DNA of 64,000 nt from Bin5 sp965261695 (lineage in GTDB: Bacteria > Chloroflexota > Anaerolineae > Caldilineales > Caldilineaceae), in NCBI GenBank assembly GCA_965261695.1, contig OZ253474.1, positions 1,612,001 through 1,676,000 on the forward strand. Direction: 5' to 3'. A program made the translations under genes and the position numbers. This document shows, in pieces, positions 16,699 to 25,344 of this stretch (position 1 is the stretch's first letter; the number at the start of each line of letters is the position of its first letter). Under the pieces are notes generated by a model that was given only the letters and a program-made list of their open reading frames with translations, was not told where the DNA came from and made no database searches.

Positions 16699-18570
16699 TC
16701 ATTGGCAATAGGGCAGGCCCGTCTCGGACAGATCGCTGTTGCCTACCTCATGCCAGTTTGGCGGCAGACATCCACTGATTTGATTTTGGGACAGCCGCAG
16801 CCTGCGCAGGTTTACAAACCCACCCAGTTCGGCAGGAATCGATCCCGTCAGCAGGTTGCCGCCAAGACCCAACTCACGCAGGTTGGTGAGTGCGCCCAAT
16901 GCAACCGGAACAGCTCCCGACAACCGGTTGTTGTCCAGCCGCAACTCGCGCAGATCGTCAAGGTTTCCCAGTTGTCCCGGAATCGCTCCAGCCAGCAAGT
17001 TCTCTGCCAGGCCCAGTTTGCGCAAATTGGAGAGTGCGCCCAACTGCGGAGGGATTGCGCCGGTCAGGCGGTTGTCATCCAGGTTTAACTCCTTCAGATC
17101 GTGAAGGTTGCCAAGGGTAGCCGGGAGTTCCCCGGACAGTTCGTTTCCATCAAGGCGCAGCCATTGCAGCTTGGCAAGCGCGCCCAGATCCGCCGGGATC
17201 TCTCCCGTCAGCCGGTTGCCGAAAAGGTGCAACCATTCAAGGTCCGCGAGCGAGCCCAGCTCGCCGGGGATGGCGCCGGTCAAGCGGTTTCCCTGAAGGT
17301 CCAGTCCTTCGAGGAAAGGGAGAAGGCCAAGCTCAGGCGGAATCGCGCCCGTCAATTTATTGTCGGCGAGTCCCAGTTCCCGCAGTCTGTCGAGTCTTGT
17401 CAACCTGGTTGGAATTTCACCGGTCAATTGATTGTCATTCAGCCGCAGCCATTCCAGGCTGGAGAGCGCGCCGAGTTCAAGCGGGATGGCGCCGGTCAAC
17501 CGGTTGTCGGAGAGCAGCAGTTCGCGCAGATTGGAGAGGTTTGCCAACGCCGGGGGAATCGCGCCCGTGAGACCGTTTCCGTCCAGCCGCAGCCATTCCA
17601 TGTTGGCCAGGTTGCCCAATTCAGGCGGAATCTCGCCGGTCAGATCGTTATTGAAGAGGTGCAGCCAATTCAGATTGGCGAGCTCTCCCAATGCGGGCGG
17701 GATGGTCCCCGTCAGATGGTTCTCCTGCAGACCCAGTCCCTCCAGGTTGGCGAGCGCTCCCAATGCGGCCGGAATCTCGCCTTCCAAGTGGTTGGCATCG
17801 AGACGCAACCACTCCACGCTGGCGAGGCCGCCAAGATCGGCCGGGATAGCGCCTGTCAACTGGTTTCGGTGAAGGCCCAGTCCCTTAAGATTGGCGAGCC
17901 CTCCCAGGCCGATGGGAATCAGGCCTGAGAGCCGGTTGCCGTCCAGGCGCAGCCATTCCAATTTGGAGAGAGCGCCAAGTTCTACCGGGATGGCGCCGGT
18001 CAGCTGGTTTTCGTGCAGCCCCAAACCCTGTAGTTCGGCAAGCCTGCCCAGTTCAACCGGGATCTCTCCCGACAGCCGGTTGTCGTAGAACCAGAGCCAT
18101 TGCAGGTTGACGAGCGTGCCAAGTTCAGCCGGAATGCGGCCGGTCAGTCGATTGTCGTGAACCCAGAGCCCCTCCAGCGCGGAAAGGGCGCTCAACCCGG
18201 GCGGAATCTCCCCTGTCAGTCCAAGGCCGTCGAGCCGGACCTCGGTGACGCGCAGCGGGACGTCTTCACCGCCAACGCTAACACCCTCCCATTGATCGAT
18301 TGGGAGTTGCTCACTCCAGTTCAAGGTGGCGTCTCCTGCCAGCGTATGCTTGATCCCCAGGAGAGCGGCGCAGTCGGAAACCAGATCCGGGTTTGCCTGT
18401 GGGTCGGCCACGGCAACGCCGTTGGAACACAGCGCCGTTTCCAGTTGGCCGGTTGAGAAGACGCAGCCTGCCGCCGTCAGAGCGGAGAGGACGATGCACG
18501 CCAGGAAGATGGCCGACCTGATGGAAGTCTGGCCGCAAGGGATTGGCTTGTTTTTGCCCTGATTATTCAC
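16699..18570 (-). CDS. LRR lipoprotein with 21 plant-type leucine-rich repeats
   Basis: 623 residues. N terminus: basic tail, hydrophobic helix and lipobox LTAAGC with the lipidated Cys at about residue 36, so the protein is predicted to be exported and anchored. After a ~70-residue cap the rest is 21 repeats of the 24-residue plant-specific type, consensus LxxLxLxxNxLTGxIPxxLG (G-x-I/L/V-P is kept in each). It ends in a short C-terminal cap with two Cys (SGCLPP...LPYC). Such solenoids bind proteins or glycans outside the cell. It stands alone; no sorting or secretion gene is next to it. Repeat identity is high at the DNA level (72-base period), suggesting internal duplication. Confidence 0.9.
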   Translation of the reverse strand: MNNQGKNKPIPCGQTSIRSAIFLACIVLSALTAAGCVFSTGQLETALCSNGVAVADPQANPDLVSDCAALLGIKHTLAGDATLNWSEQLPIDQWEGVSVGGEDVPLRVTEVRLDGLGLTGEIPPGLSALSALEGLWVHDNRLTGRIPAELGTLVNLQWLWFYDNRLSGEIPVELGRLAELQGLGLHENQLTGAIPVELGALSKLEWLRLDGNRLSGLIPIGLGGLANLKGLGLHRNQLTGAIPADLGGLASVEWLRLDANHLEGEIPAALGALANLEGLGLQENHLTGTIPPALGELANLNWLHLFNNDLTGEIPPELGNLANMEWLRLDGNGLTGAIPPALANLSNLRELLLSDNRLTGAIPLELGALSSLEWLRLNDNQLTGEIPTRLTRLDRLRELGLADNKLTGAIPPELGLLPFLEGLDLQGNRLTGAIPGELGSLADLEWLHLFGNRLTGEIPADLGALAKLQWLRLDGNELSGELPATLGNLHDLKELNLDDNRLTGAIPPQLGALSNLRKLGLAENLLAGAIPGQLGNLDDLRELRLDNNRLSGAVPVALGALTNLRELGLGGNLLTGSIPAELGGFVNLRRLRLSQNQISGCLPPNWHEVGNSDLSETGLPYCQ

Positions 18571-18882
18571 CAGTATGTCTCCTCCTTACAAGAAAGCCGA
18601 GATGTTTGGATGACTCTTTCATGGACAGCGAGGCAGGCAGAAACCGACACTATCGAACAGTCCGGGTAGAAGACAGTGGGAAAAGCCGAGTGCATTTGAT
18701 TGGCAGGGAGGCAACTCCAACTTGTCCAAGTCATTGACGTCCCCTGCGGACCATGTACGGGGTGGGGTTGGCCTCAGTTTCCTCCAGCTACGCAATGCCA
18801 CATCTCCAACCAGACCGGCATATCCTGAAGTGAAATTGGTGGAGATTAATCGGAAAGAGGGGAAATCTATACGCTACCCACT
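18571..18882. other. Intergenic, nothing recognised
   Basis: Upstream region of the LRR gene and downstream of the Rieske gene. AAGGAGGAGACATAC on the minus strand (about 18570-18585) is the LRR ribosome-binding site. No other element is seen. Confidence 0.5.
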
Positions 18883-19233
18883 TCACGCGTACAACACCAC
18901 CTGCCCTTCCTCCATCTCCACGCGGTAGGTGCGCACGCGCAGCCGGGGATCGTAGAGCGCCTCGCCGGTCTTGATGTCGAACTCCCACTGGTGCCAGGGA
19001 CACTTGATGATCTCGCCTTCGCGCGTGTAGGTCATGCCGGTCATGCCGTCGGGAAGCACGAGCGGGCGCAGGCGGCCGCGGCAGAGCGGCCCCGTGCGGT
19101 GCGGGCAGATGTTGCGCAGGGCGAAGTACTCGCCGCCGAGATTGAAGACGCCGATCTCGCGTCCGTTGACGGTTACGATCTTGCGGCCGCCGGGCGGGAT
19201 CTCATGCGCGGCAGCGATCACGTGGGCGGGCAT
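18883..19233 (-). CDS. Rieske [2Fe-2S] ferredoxin-like protein
   Basis: 116 residues from ATG 19233 (MPAHVIAAA). It has both Rieske ligand motifs: CPHRTGPLC (C-x-H) and CPWHQWEFD (C-x2-H), with a longer than usual insert (GRLRPLVLPDGMTGMTYTRE) between them. The start overlaps the stop of the upstream amidohydrolase in TGATG, indicating translational coupling. It is a soluble electron carrier or the ferredoxin component of a ring-hydroxylating or demethylating oxygenase; the oxygenase itself is not in the window. A dead paralogue lies at 4957-5268. Confidence 0.9.
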   Translation of the reverse strand: MPAHVIAAAHEIPPGGRKIVTVNGREIGVFNLGGEYFALRNICPHRTGPLCRGRLRPLVLPDGMTGMTYTREGEIIKCPWHQWEFDIKTGEALYDPRLRVRTYRVEMEEGQVVLYA

Positions 19234-20390
19234 CACTGGATTCCGTACAGGTCGGCGGCGGTGTCGTACATCACGCGCGGGCGCAGATTTTTGTCGAGGC
19301 CGCGCATGAAGGAACTCGGCTCGTCCCAATCCCAGTGGGGGTAGTCGCTGGCGAAGACCATCACCTGGTCGGCGTGGAGCCAATCGAGGAAGGTGTCCAG
19401 CGCTTGACGGTCGGGCGCGTTGGGGAAGGGCTGCGAGCCGAAGCGAATATGCTCGAGCAGATATTCGCTGGGCAGCCGCTTAACCCAGGGCGTGTAGTCG
19501 CGCAGGCTCTTCCAGTCGGCGTCCATGTGCCACATCAGCCCAGGCACCCAGAAGACGTCATGCTCGATGAAGAGGAACTTGAAGTTGGGGAATTTCTCGA
19601 AAACGCCTTCGCAGATGAGGCTGGCGGTATGGGCCATCGCGATCTGCGGGCGGGCCATGCGCATTTCCAGATAGTAGGTGGGATAGCCAGCCGCGGTCGG
19701 CGGCGCGGAGAAACCGGCGCCCTCGCCGCCGAAGTGTATACACATGGGCAGGCCGTGGCGCTCGCAGGCTTGGTAGATCGGGTGGTAGATGCGGTTGCCG
19801 AAGGGATGCAGACTGCCGGCCGGCATCAACACCTGGGCCACGCCGGGATGATCTCCCAGGCGGTCGATCTCGGCCGCGGCCTGCAGGGGATCGGCCGGCG
19901 CGATGTGAATCGAAGCCCGCAGGCGGTCATCCATGGCGACCCAGTTCTCCAGCGTCCAGTCGTTGAAGGCGCGACAGTAGGCGGCGGCGTAGTCGACTGT
20001 CGGATGCACGGCCATGCTGTACGGCCCGCCCTCGCCGGTCAGGACGGCCATGTCGATGCCGTAGCGGTCCAGATGCTTTTCGATGCAGACTGCGGGGACG
20101 GTACCCGGGTTGGGCTCGTTTTCGGCGTCCTCGCACAGATCCTGGCGCGTGCCGCCGCCCGGCATATTGGTATAGCCCAGAGCCGGGGTCATCGGGCCAA
20201 AGTCCTTGATCTGCTCGACATACTGGCGCGGCAGATAAGGGAACAGCGCCTCCACGCCGGGGGCCCGATGATGCACGTCGCAGTCGATAATCCGCTGCCG
20301 GGTCGCGGTGTGTTCGCCCGGCTTGCCTGACGGGTCGGTTTGGGCTTCCGCCTGTCCGGTCATTGGCCGCTCCATTACCAAAGTCGCCAT
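19233..20390 (-). CDS. Amidohydrolase family 2 metal-dependent hydrolase
   Basis: 385 residues from ATG 20390, preceded by AAGGAG. IIDCDVHH near residue 35 is the first metal-binding strand of the ACMSD-like amidohydrolase_2 TIM barrel; CIHFGGEG and MAHTASLI carry further His ligands, and MVFASDYPHWDWDEP is the typical last metal-Asp strand. Members decarboxylate or hydrolyse aromatic-ring products. With two RraA-like genes upstream and a Rieske protein coupled downstream it suggests a catabolic cluster for an aromatic or related compound; the exact substrate is not determinable. Confidence 0.88.
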   Translation of the reverse strand: MATLVMERPMTGQAEAQTDPSGKPGEHTATRQRIIDCDVHHRAPGVEALFPYLPRQYVEQIKDFGPMTPALGYTNMPGGGTRQDLCEDAENEPNPGTVPAVCIEKHLDRYGIDMAVLTGEGGPYSMAVHPTVDYAAAYCRAFNDWTLENWVAMDDRLRASIHIAPADPLQAAAEIDRLGDHPGVAQVLMPAGSLHPFGNRIYHPIYQACERHGLPMCIHFGGEGAGFSAPPTAAGYPTYYLEMRMARPQIAMAHTASLICEGVFEKFPNFKFLFIEHDVFWVPGLMWHMDADWKSLRDYTPWVKRLPSEYLLEHIRFGSQPFPNAPDRQALDTFLDWLHADQVMVFASDYPHWDWDEPSSFMRGLDKNLRPRVMYDTAADLYGIQ

Positions 20391-20433
20391 ACTTCGCTCC
20401 TTATCATGCTGCAGGCGAATTGTGCCTGTGCAG

Positions 20434-21177
20434 CTACTTCTGCCCTGATCTGCGCGCCGCGCGCAACGTCTCGAAGGTTTCCGGCTTCGGCGGATAGTAC
20501 TTGCCGGGGATGACCCCTTCAGCCAGGATGCGCACCTTGATCAACGTCTCGGCTTCCTCATGCACCTCGGTCAGTTCAACGCACTCCTCTGCGAACCAGG
20601 AGGGCACGACCACGACGCCGTCATCATCGCCGACCAGGACATCACCGGGCCGCACCAGCGCGCCGCCGCACTGGATGTCCACATTTTCCTCTGCGGGGAA
20701 GGCCCAAGGGCCGCCGCCGTAGGGAGTTCGGTCGCGGGCGTAGATGATAAGCCCGTACTCCTCCCGGAGCATGATGTCCAGGTCGCGGATGCCGCCATCG
20801 CACACGACGCCGTCGGCGTTGTTCATTCTAAGTAGCAGCGCTTTAATGTCGCCGAAGACGGCGGGGCCGGCATTGCCCATGATATCGACCACCAGCACGT
20901 CACCGGGACCGCAGCGGGACATGGCCTTGTAATCGAGCGCGTTTTCGCCGCCCGGCATGGCCGCGGCCAGGTCGGGGCGCGGGGGCAGGTAGCGCATCGT
21001 GCGGGCGCGGGCGGCCAGCTGCTGGCCCGGCGTGAACGGGCGCACATTTTCCATGAAGGGAAGAGGCACGCCGGCGGCACTATGGGCAACATGCCAAACG
21101 GTCGCGACCGGCAGTTTCTTGAAACGGTCCAGAATATGCTGCGGCACTTCGACCGGTGAATAGGAACGTTCAGTCAT
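20434..21177 (-). CDS. RraA-like family protein (aldolase/decarboxylase type), copy 2
   Basis: 247 residues. The RraA/dimethylmenaquinone methyltransferase-like fold is shown by NADGVVCDGGIRDLD (metal-binding Asp and substrate Arg) and by VLVGDDDGVVVVPSWFAEE near the end. Family members include 4-hydroxy-4-methyl-2-oxoglutarate and oxaloacetate aldolases; the RNase E-inhibitor label is inherited from the E. coli protein and does not fit here. It is about three-quarters identical by eye to the upstream gene at 21235-21984, with the same MTERSYxPVEVPQHILDRF start: a tandem duplication. Probably in one transcript with the amidohydrolase and Rieske genes. Confidence 0.88.
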   Translation of the reverse strand: MTERSYSPVEVPQHILDRFKKLPVATVWHVAHSAAGVPLPFMENVRPFTPGQQLAARARTMRYLPPRPDLAAAMPGGENALDYKAMSRCGPGDVLVVDIMGNAGPAVFGDIKALLLRMNNADGVVCDGGIRDLDIMLREEYGLIIYARDRTPYGGGPWAFPAEENVDIQCGGALVRPGDVLVGDDDGVVVVPSWFAEECVELTEVHEEAETLIKVRILAEGVIPGKYYPPKPETFETLRAARRSGQK

Positions 21178-21234
21178 CAGGCGACTCCTGAAGGCCAGTG
21201 TGTAGCAAATAGCAGATGGCGCAGAACCAGGCCA

Positions 21235-21984
21235 CTAGCGGCCAGCCATCGCGGTCTTGCGCGCCGCGCGCACCTTCTCGAAGGTTTCCGGCCCGGGCGG
21301 ATAGTACTTGCCGGGCACGACGCCTTCGGCCAGGATGCGTTCCTTGATCATCGTCTCCGCTTCCTCATGCACCTCGGTCAGTTCGACGCACTCCTCTGCA
21401 AACCAGGACGGCACGACCACCACGCCGTCGTTGTCCCCGACGAGCACGTCGCCGGGCCGCACCAATACGCGACCGCACTGAACGTCCACGTTCTCCTGCG
21501 CCGGGATCGCGTAGGGCACGCCACCGAGGGGCGTCCGATCACGGGCGTAGATGATCAGCCCGTACTCCTCCTGCACCATAATGTCCAGGTCGCGGATGCC
21601 GCCGTCGGTGACGACGCCGTCGGCGTTGTTCATCTTCAACTGCAGCGCTTTCACGTCGCCGAAGATGCAGGGGCGGGCGTCGCCCATCACATCGCACACG
21701 AGCACGTCACCGGGGCCGCAGCGGGCCATGGCCTTGTATTCGGGCGAATTCTCGCCGATCTGAACCTCCGTCAGCAGGTCCGGTCTGGGCGGCAGATAGC
21801 GCAGCGTGCGCGCGCGCGCGGCCAGCGGCTGACCCGGCGTGCAAGGGCGGACGTTTTCCATAAAGGGAAGAGGCACACCGGCATGAAGATGCACCGTATG
21901 CCATACGGTCGCCACAGGCAACTTCTTGAAACGGTCCAGAATGTGCTGCGGCACCTCGACCGGTGTATAGGAGCGTTCAGTCAT
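21235..21984 (-). CDS. RraA-like family protein (aldolase/decarboxylase type), copy 1
   Basis: 249 residues, first gene of the minus-strand catabolic cluster. It carries NADGVVTDGGIRDLD and VLVGDNDGVVVVPSWFAEE as in copy 2. Differences concentrate in the loop after the first third (LLTEVQIGENSPEYKAM versus LAAAMPGGENALDYKAM) and near RTPLGGVPYAIP, which may change substrate preference. A heteromeric trimer or hexamer of the two copies is possible but not shown. GGAGACACG precedes the ATG on the minus strand. Confidence 0.88.
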   Translation of the reverse strand: MTERSYTPVEVPQHILDRFKKLPVATVWHTVHLHAGVPLPFMENVRPCTPGQPLAARARTLRYLPPRPDLLTEVQIGENSPEYKAMARCGPGDVLVCDVMGDARPCIFGDVKALQLKMNNADGVVTDGGIRDLDIMVQEEYGLIIYARDRTPLGGVPYAIPAQENVDVQCGRVLVRPGDVLVGDNDGVVVVPSWFAEECVELTEVHEEAETMIKERILAEGVVPGKYYPPGPETFEKVRAARKTAMAGR

Positions 21985-22230
21985 CGCGTGTCTCCTGTGC
22001 TCCGGCTGATTGTCGCGCGGATTGGAACACGAATCAGCCTTCGTAGATGGATACTGGAATTGTAGCCTGCGCGTCGGGCCTGCTTTCAGAAAGCGAAGGG
22101 GTAACGCGTTGCGTCTTTATGCTGCGTATATTCAAGCTGAATTCTGCTCGGGTTGGGGCACATATCAGCCATTGAACGGGATTGGCACAGATCATACCCG
22201 ATAAAGGGCAAATCGTCTACCAAGAAGGGC

Positions 22231-22589
22231 GGCGCGGGTGCAAGGCAGAAGGGGTGTGAGGTCTGAAAGCGTGGCGATCCGGCGATGAGGACGGGAAACA
22301 GGAGGGGAATCGGGAGGTCAACAGGACGAGTTTATGATGCAGGAACTCGTTCGAGCATTTGTGAGCGTTTGCGAGCGTTTGCGAGCGTTTAGGAGAGTTT
22401 ACGAGAGTTTACGAGAGTCTTCGCAAAAATTTTTTGATAGTGAGTATCAATTCCTGGACGGTTGACGTTCGGGTGGCTGATGGCGTGAGAGGAGCGGGTC
22501 ATGAATGCGCGGCGGAGGAGAAAGCAGAACTCGTCAGCCGGGCAATCGAATAGGGGACCCTCAATTAAGACATATTATTTAATTGTCAA
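22231..22589 (+). repeat. Block C direct duplication, copy 1
   Basis: Diverged direct copy of 23391-23752, about 360 bases, 1160 bases apart. Shared landmarks: GGCGATCCRGCGATGAGGACGG, GGGAGGTCAACAG, TTTATGATGCAGG, a 10-bp array, ATTCSTGGACGGTTGACG and GGTCATGAATGCGCGGCGGA. No conserved protein frame is maintained. Confidence 0.75.
22355..22435 (+). repeat. Phased 10-bp array in block C copy 1
   Basis: Consecutive exact 10-base words: GCGTTTGCGA twice, GCGTTTAGGA, GAGTTTACGA twice, then GAGTCTTCGC and a closing CAAAAATTTTTTG tract. The T3 run recurs once per ten bases, matching the helical repeat of DNA. Confidence 0.85.
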
Positions 22590-22723
22590 ATGTGCGTTCA
22601 CATCGGGAACCCGCATTTTTCTGACCTGCGGATGGCGGATTGCGTAAGGGCAGACGAGATGGCCACGATTCAACTGCTTTATGCGCCCGAAAAGTCTCGG
22701 TTTTAAACGGGATTCACATTAGA
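22588..22723 (+). repeat. Block A interspersed repeat, copy 3
   Basis: Third copy of the block seen at 7405 and 9696; it carries a TAA where copy 2 reads through in the HExxH frame. It leads directly into the next 10-bp array. Confidence 0.75.
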
Positions 22724-22724
22724 G

Positions 22725-22870
22725 CGAGCGTGTTTGGTCGCGTTTAGTCGCGTTTAGTCGCGTTTAGTCGCGCCAAATTTTTTTTTCGTGTTCGGGCATG
22801 TTTGGCCATGTTTACGCGTGTTCGGGCGTGTTCGGGCATATTTGAGCATGTTTGCGCGTGTTAAAATCAC
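22725..22870 (+). repeat. Two adjoining phased 10-bp arrays
   Basis: First CGTTTAGTCG words (three exact after one variant), closed by CCAAATTTTTTTTTCG; then GTGTTCGGGC, ATGTTTGGCC, ATGTTTACGC, GTGTTCGGGC twice, ATATTTGAGC, ATGTTTGCGC, all exactly ten bases, closed by TTAAAATCACTTTTTTCGGG. Confidence 0.85.
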
Positions 22871-23325
22871 TTTTTTCGGGTATGGCGGGCAACGGGCGGT
22901 TGCAGCATTGGCTGGGCAGGGAGGGCAGTTTTTTGCTCGGCATGGTTCCCGCGGCGGGCGCGGGATGCGCAAAATGACATGACACTCACTCTGAGCTGGC
23001 CTACAGTTGCGGCAGGGCCGCGGCTGCGTTCGTTTATGTTTCGCACAATTGTACTACAAGATTGAGAAGTTTGCAGTTGCTGGAAATGCCAGGGTGCATC
23101 TCAGAATGGGGGTGGGTTTCCGGCTTGCTCTGGAAGGAGCAGGATTCTCAGCAGTTGTCTGAACTGCAGTTGATGCAGTTGAAGTGGTGGAGACAGTTGA
23201 CGGCGCCGGATCAGGCGGCGTCTTCATTGACGAGCATCAGGCGAACTGCGGTTCGAATCCGGCCACAGGCAACCTGCATCCGTCACCTCCTGGAGCAGTT
23301 CTTCAACAGGCAGGGGAACCGAAAC
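22871..23325 (+). repeat. Block B interspersed repeat, copy 1
   Basis: About 455 bases shared with 45796-46255: TTCGGGTATGGCGGGCAACG, GGGCAGGGAGGGCAG, CATGGTTCCCGC, GGGCCGCGGCTGCGTT, ACAATTGTACTACA and GTTTGCAGTTGCTGG, ending with a type B hairpin element. No gene is found in it. Confidence 0.75.
23148..23321 (+). repeat. Dispersed hairpin element, copy 4 (type B)
   Basis: Left arm GAACTGCAGTT (23161-23171) and right arm AACTGCGGTTC (23244-23254) pair with one G-U. Relative to copy 2 the stem changed from CTGTGATT/AATCACAG to CTGCAGTT/AACTGCGG, that is, three compensated pairs. The core TTCATTGACGAG and AGGCAACCTGCAT is kept. Confidence 0.8.
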
Positions 23326-23390
23326 TGCCTGCGGGCGAGATGCCCGCGATCCCAGGGACACCTTCCCTATAATTTGGGATGCACCCGGTC

Positions 23391-23752
23391 AGCGCGGGTG
23401 CAGCGCAGAATGGGGGTGAGGTTTGAAAGGGTGGCGATCCAGCGATGAGGACGGGGGAACTGGGGGGCAGTGGGAGGTCAACAGTACAGAATTTATGATG
23501 CAGGCTCTCGCACGGGCGTTTGCGAGCGTTTGCGAGCGTCTATGAGCGTTTGTAGGCGGGTTCGGGCGGGTTCGGGCGTACTAGTTTATTTGTTTCTTCG
23601 GAAATTGAATATGAATTCGTGGACGGTTGACGCGCGGGAGGCTGGTGGCATGACAGGAGCAGGTCATGAATGCGCGGCGGAAGAGAAAGCAGAACTCGCA
23701 AGCCGGGCAATGGTGTGCGGGGCTTCAATTTGGATATATTATTTAATCGAAA
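23391..23752 (+). repeat. Block C direct duplication, copy 2, with 10-bp array
   Basis: Copy of 22231-22589. Its internal array (about 23517-23582) reads GTTTGCGAGC twice, GTCTATGAGC, GTTTGTAGGC, GGGTTCGGGC twice. The closing tract differs (TTTATTTGTTTCTTCGG). A second GGGCTGCAC motif follows at 23822. Confidence 0.75.
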
Positions 23753-23933
23753 TGACAGGATGTCCCGATTGAATTTAGAGTGCGTGACACGATGCTGCAT
23801 GCAGGATGCGCCCCTATCTTGGGCTGCACACGTCAGCGCTGGCGGGCGGCGGACCTCGACTTAAACAATTTCGTTTGGCCGCTAATTTCAGGGTATTATA
23901 GACAGATTCTGCCCACTACGGGAATGCCCCTCC

Positions 23934-25331
23934 ATGGAATCGCGGGAATTCAACTCAACGGCAACGGCCGCCCCGGATAAACCGGGGCGGCCGCTGTGGG
24001 GGCTGCTGATCGGCCTGATGATCCCGGTCGGCATGACCACCTTCAACATGTCGATGTTCGGCGTGGCGCTGCCGACGATCCGGGACGCGTTCGGCGCGGA
24101 GCCGGACCTGGCGGCCTGGCTGGTGACCGCCTACAGTCTGCCGTTCGTGATCTTCATGCCCCTGTACGGCAAGTTGGGGGACAGCCTGGGCAAGGCGCGG
24201 CTCTTCCAGAGCGGCATCGTCCTCTTTTTGATTGGCACGCTTGTCTGCCTGCTGGCGCGCGACCTGCCGCAGTTCCTGATTGGCCGCATTCTACAAGGCA
24301 CGGGCACGGCAGGGTTCTATCCGCTCTGCATCGCCATCATCGCCGAGCGCTTCCCACCGGCGCAGCAGGGCAGGGCGCTGGGCACGTGGAGTTCGGTCGC
24401 GCCCGGGGCGGCGATGCTGGGGCCGGTGCTGGGCGGATTGGCGGTCGATCAACTCGGCTGGAACTACGTCTTTCTGCCGAGCCTGCTGGTCGGGGTCATC
24501 GCTCTGTGGGTGGTCTACCGGCAGGTGCCAGCCCAGCGCCCTGTCAGCGGGGAGGGGCTTCAGGCGTTTGATTGGCCGGGCGCGGTTTTTCTGGGGGGCA
24601 CGCTCGTGTTCGCCATGTTCTACCTGTCCAGCCGCACGGTCAGCGGTGTCGAACCGCTGCGCGATTGGCGCTTTCTGGCGGTTGCGGTGGGCTTGGGCGT
24701 CCTTTTCTGGCGGCGGGAAAAGGGTACCCTAACACCCCTGGTCAATTTCGCTCTCTACAAGCGCAAGAACTTCGGCGCCGCCTCGATGGCGGCCGGCTGC
24801 CGGATGATCATCATGCACACGGTGAACTTTCTGCACGTTCTTTACCTGACAGACGTGTACGGGCTGAGTGCGAAGGAACTGGGCGTCTTCGCGACGGTCT
24901 TTGCCGGCGCGATTCTGGCCACAACCCGCCTGGGCGGGCAGCTTTCGGACCGGATACACTGCCGTTGGATCGTGGGCAGCAGCTTCGTGATGCAGTGCAG
25001 CGCGCTGACCGGATTGGCCCTACTTTCCCCGCCCCTGTTGGGCGCGGCAGGGCTGATCCTGGTGCAGGGGTTGGGAGGCGGGCTGGCCCTGGCCGCGCTT
25101 CACCGTGCGGCGATGGAGGAGATCCCTGCGACTGAGAGCGGCGGCGCGGCCGGTCTGTACAGCACGGCCCGCTTCGGCGGCGGCGTCATCGGCGCGACGT
25201 TCGCGGGCGCGGCGCTGCAACAGGCGCTGCGCTTTGCGCCGGGGCCGAGCGAGGCCTTCCAGTGGGTTTTCGCAGCGGGTGCGGCGATCAGTCTGGTGAG
25301 TGTGGTGGTGGCGTGGAAGTTGGAGCGGTAG
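23934..25331 (+). CDS. MFS drug exporter, DHA2 (14-TM) type
   Basis: 465 residues with about 14 hydrophobic helices. Motif A-like loop LYGKLGDSLGKARLF near residue 80 and the helix-5 motif C-like LGPVLGGLAVDQLGWNYVF place it among the EmrB/QacA-type multidrug/H+ antiporters, cytoplasmic membrane. ATG 23934 is the first start after the repeat region; the ribosome site is weak. It converges with the hyuB gene (14 bases between stops). No TetR-like regulator or membrane-fusion partner is adjacent, unlike many emrAB loci. Confidence 0.88.
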   Translation: MESREFNSTATAAPDKPGRPLWGLLIGLMIPVGMTTFNMSMFGVALPTIRDAFGAEPDLAAWLVTAYSLPFVIFMPLYGKLGDSLGKARLFQSGIVLFLIGTLVCLLARDLPQFLIGRILQGTGTAGFYPLCIAIIAERFPPAQQGRALGTWSSVAPGAAMLGPVLGGLAVDQLGWNYVFLPSLLVGVIALWVVYRQVPAQRPVSGEGLQAFDWPGAVFLGGTLVFAMFYLSSRTVSGVEPLRDWRFLAVAVGLGVLFWRREKGTLTPLVNFALYKRKNFGAASMAAGCRMIIMHTVNFLHVLYLTDVYGLSAKELGVFATVFAGAILATTRLGGQLSDRIHCRWIVGSSFVMQCSALTGLALLSPPLLGAAGLILVQGLGGGLALAALHRAAMEEIPATESGGAAGLYSTARFGGGVIGATFAGAALQQALRFAPGPSEAFQWVFAAGAAISLVSVVVAWKLER

Positions 25332-25344
25332 TGTAGCCCGCCAT

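Noticed and set aside
17101..17928. 275-codon plus-strand ORF with repeats
   Set aside because: Antisense reading of the LRR gene; its periodicity mirrors the LRR.
19335..20330. 331-codon plus-strand ORF
   Set aside because: Antisense shadow of the amidohydrolase, a common effect in GC-rich genes.
23250..23260. tRNA T-arm-like GGTTCGAATCC
   Set aside because: It belongs to the right arm of hairpin element copy 4; no acceptor or anticodon stem can be built around it, and other copies change the sequence.
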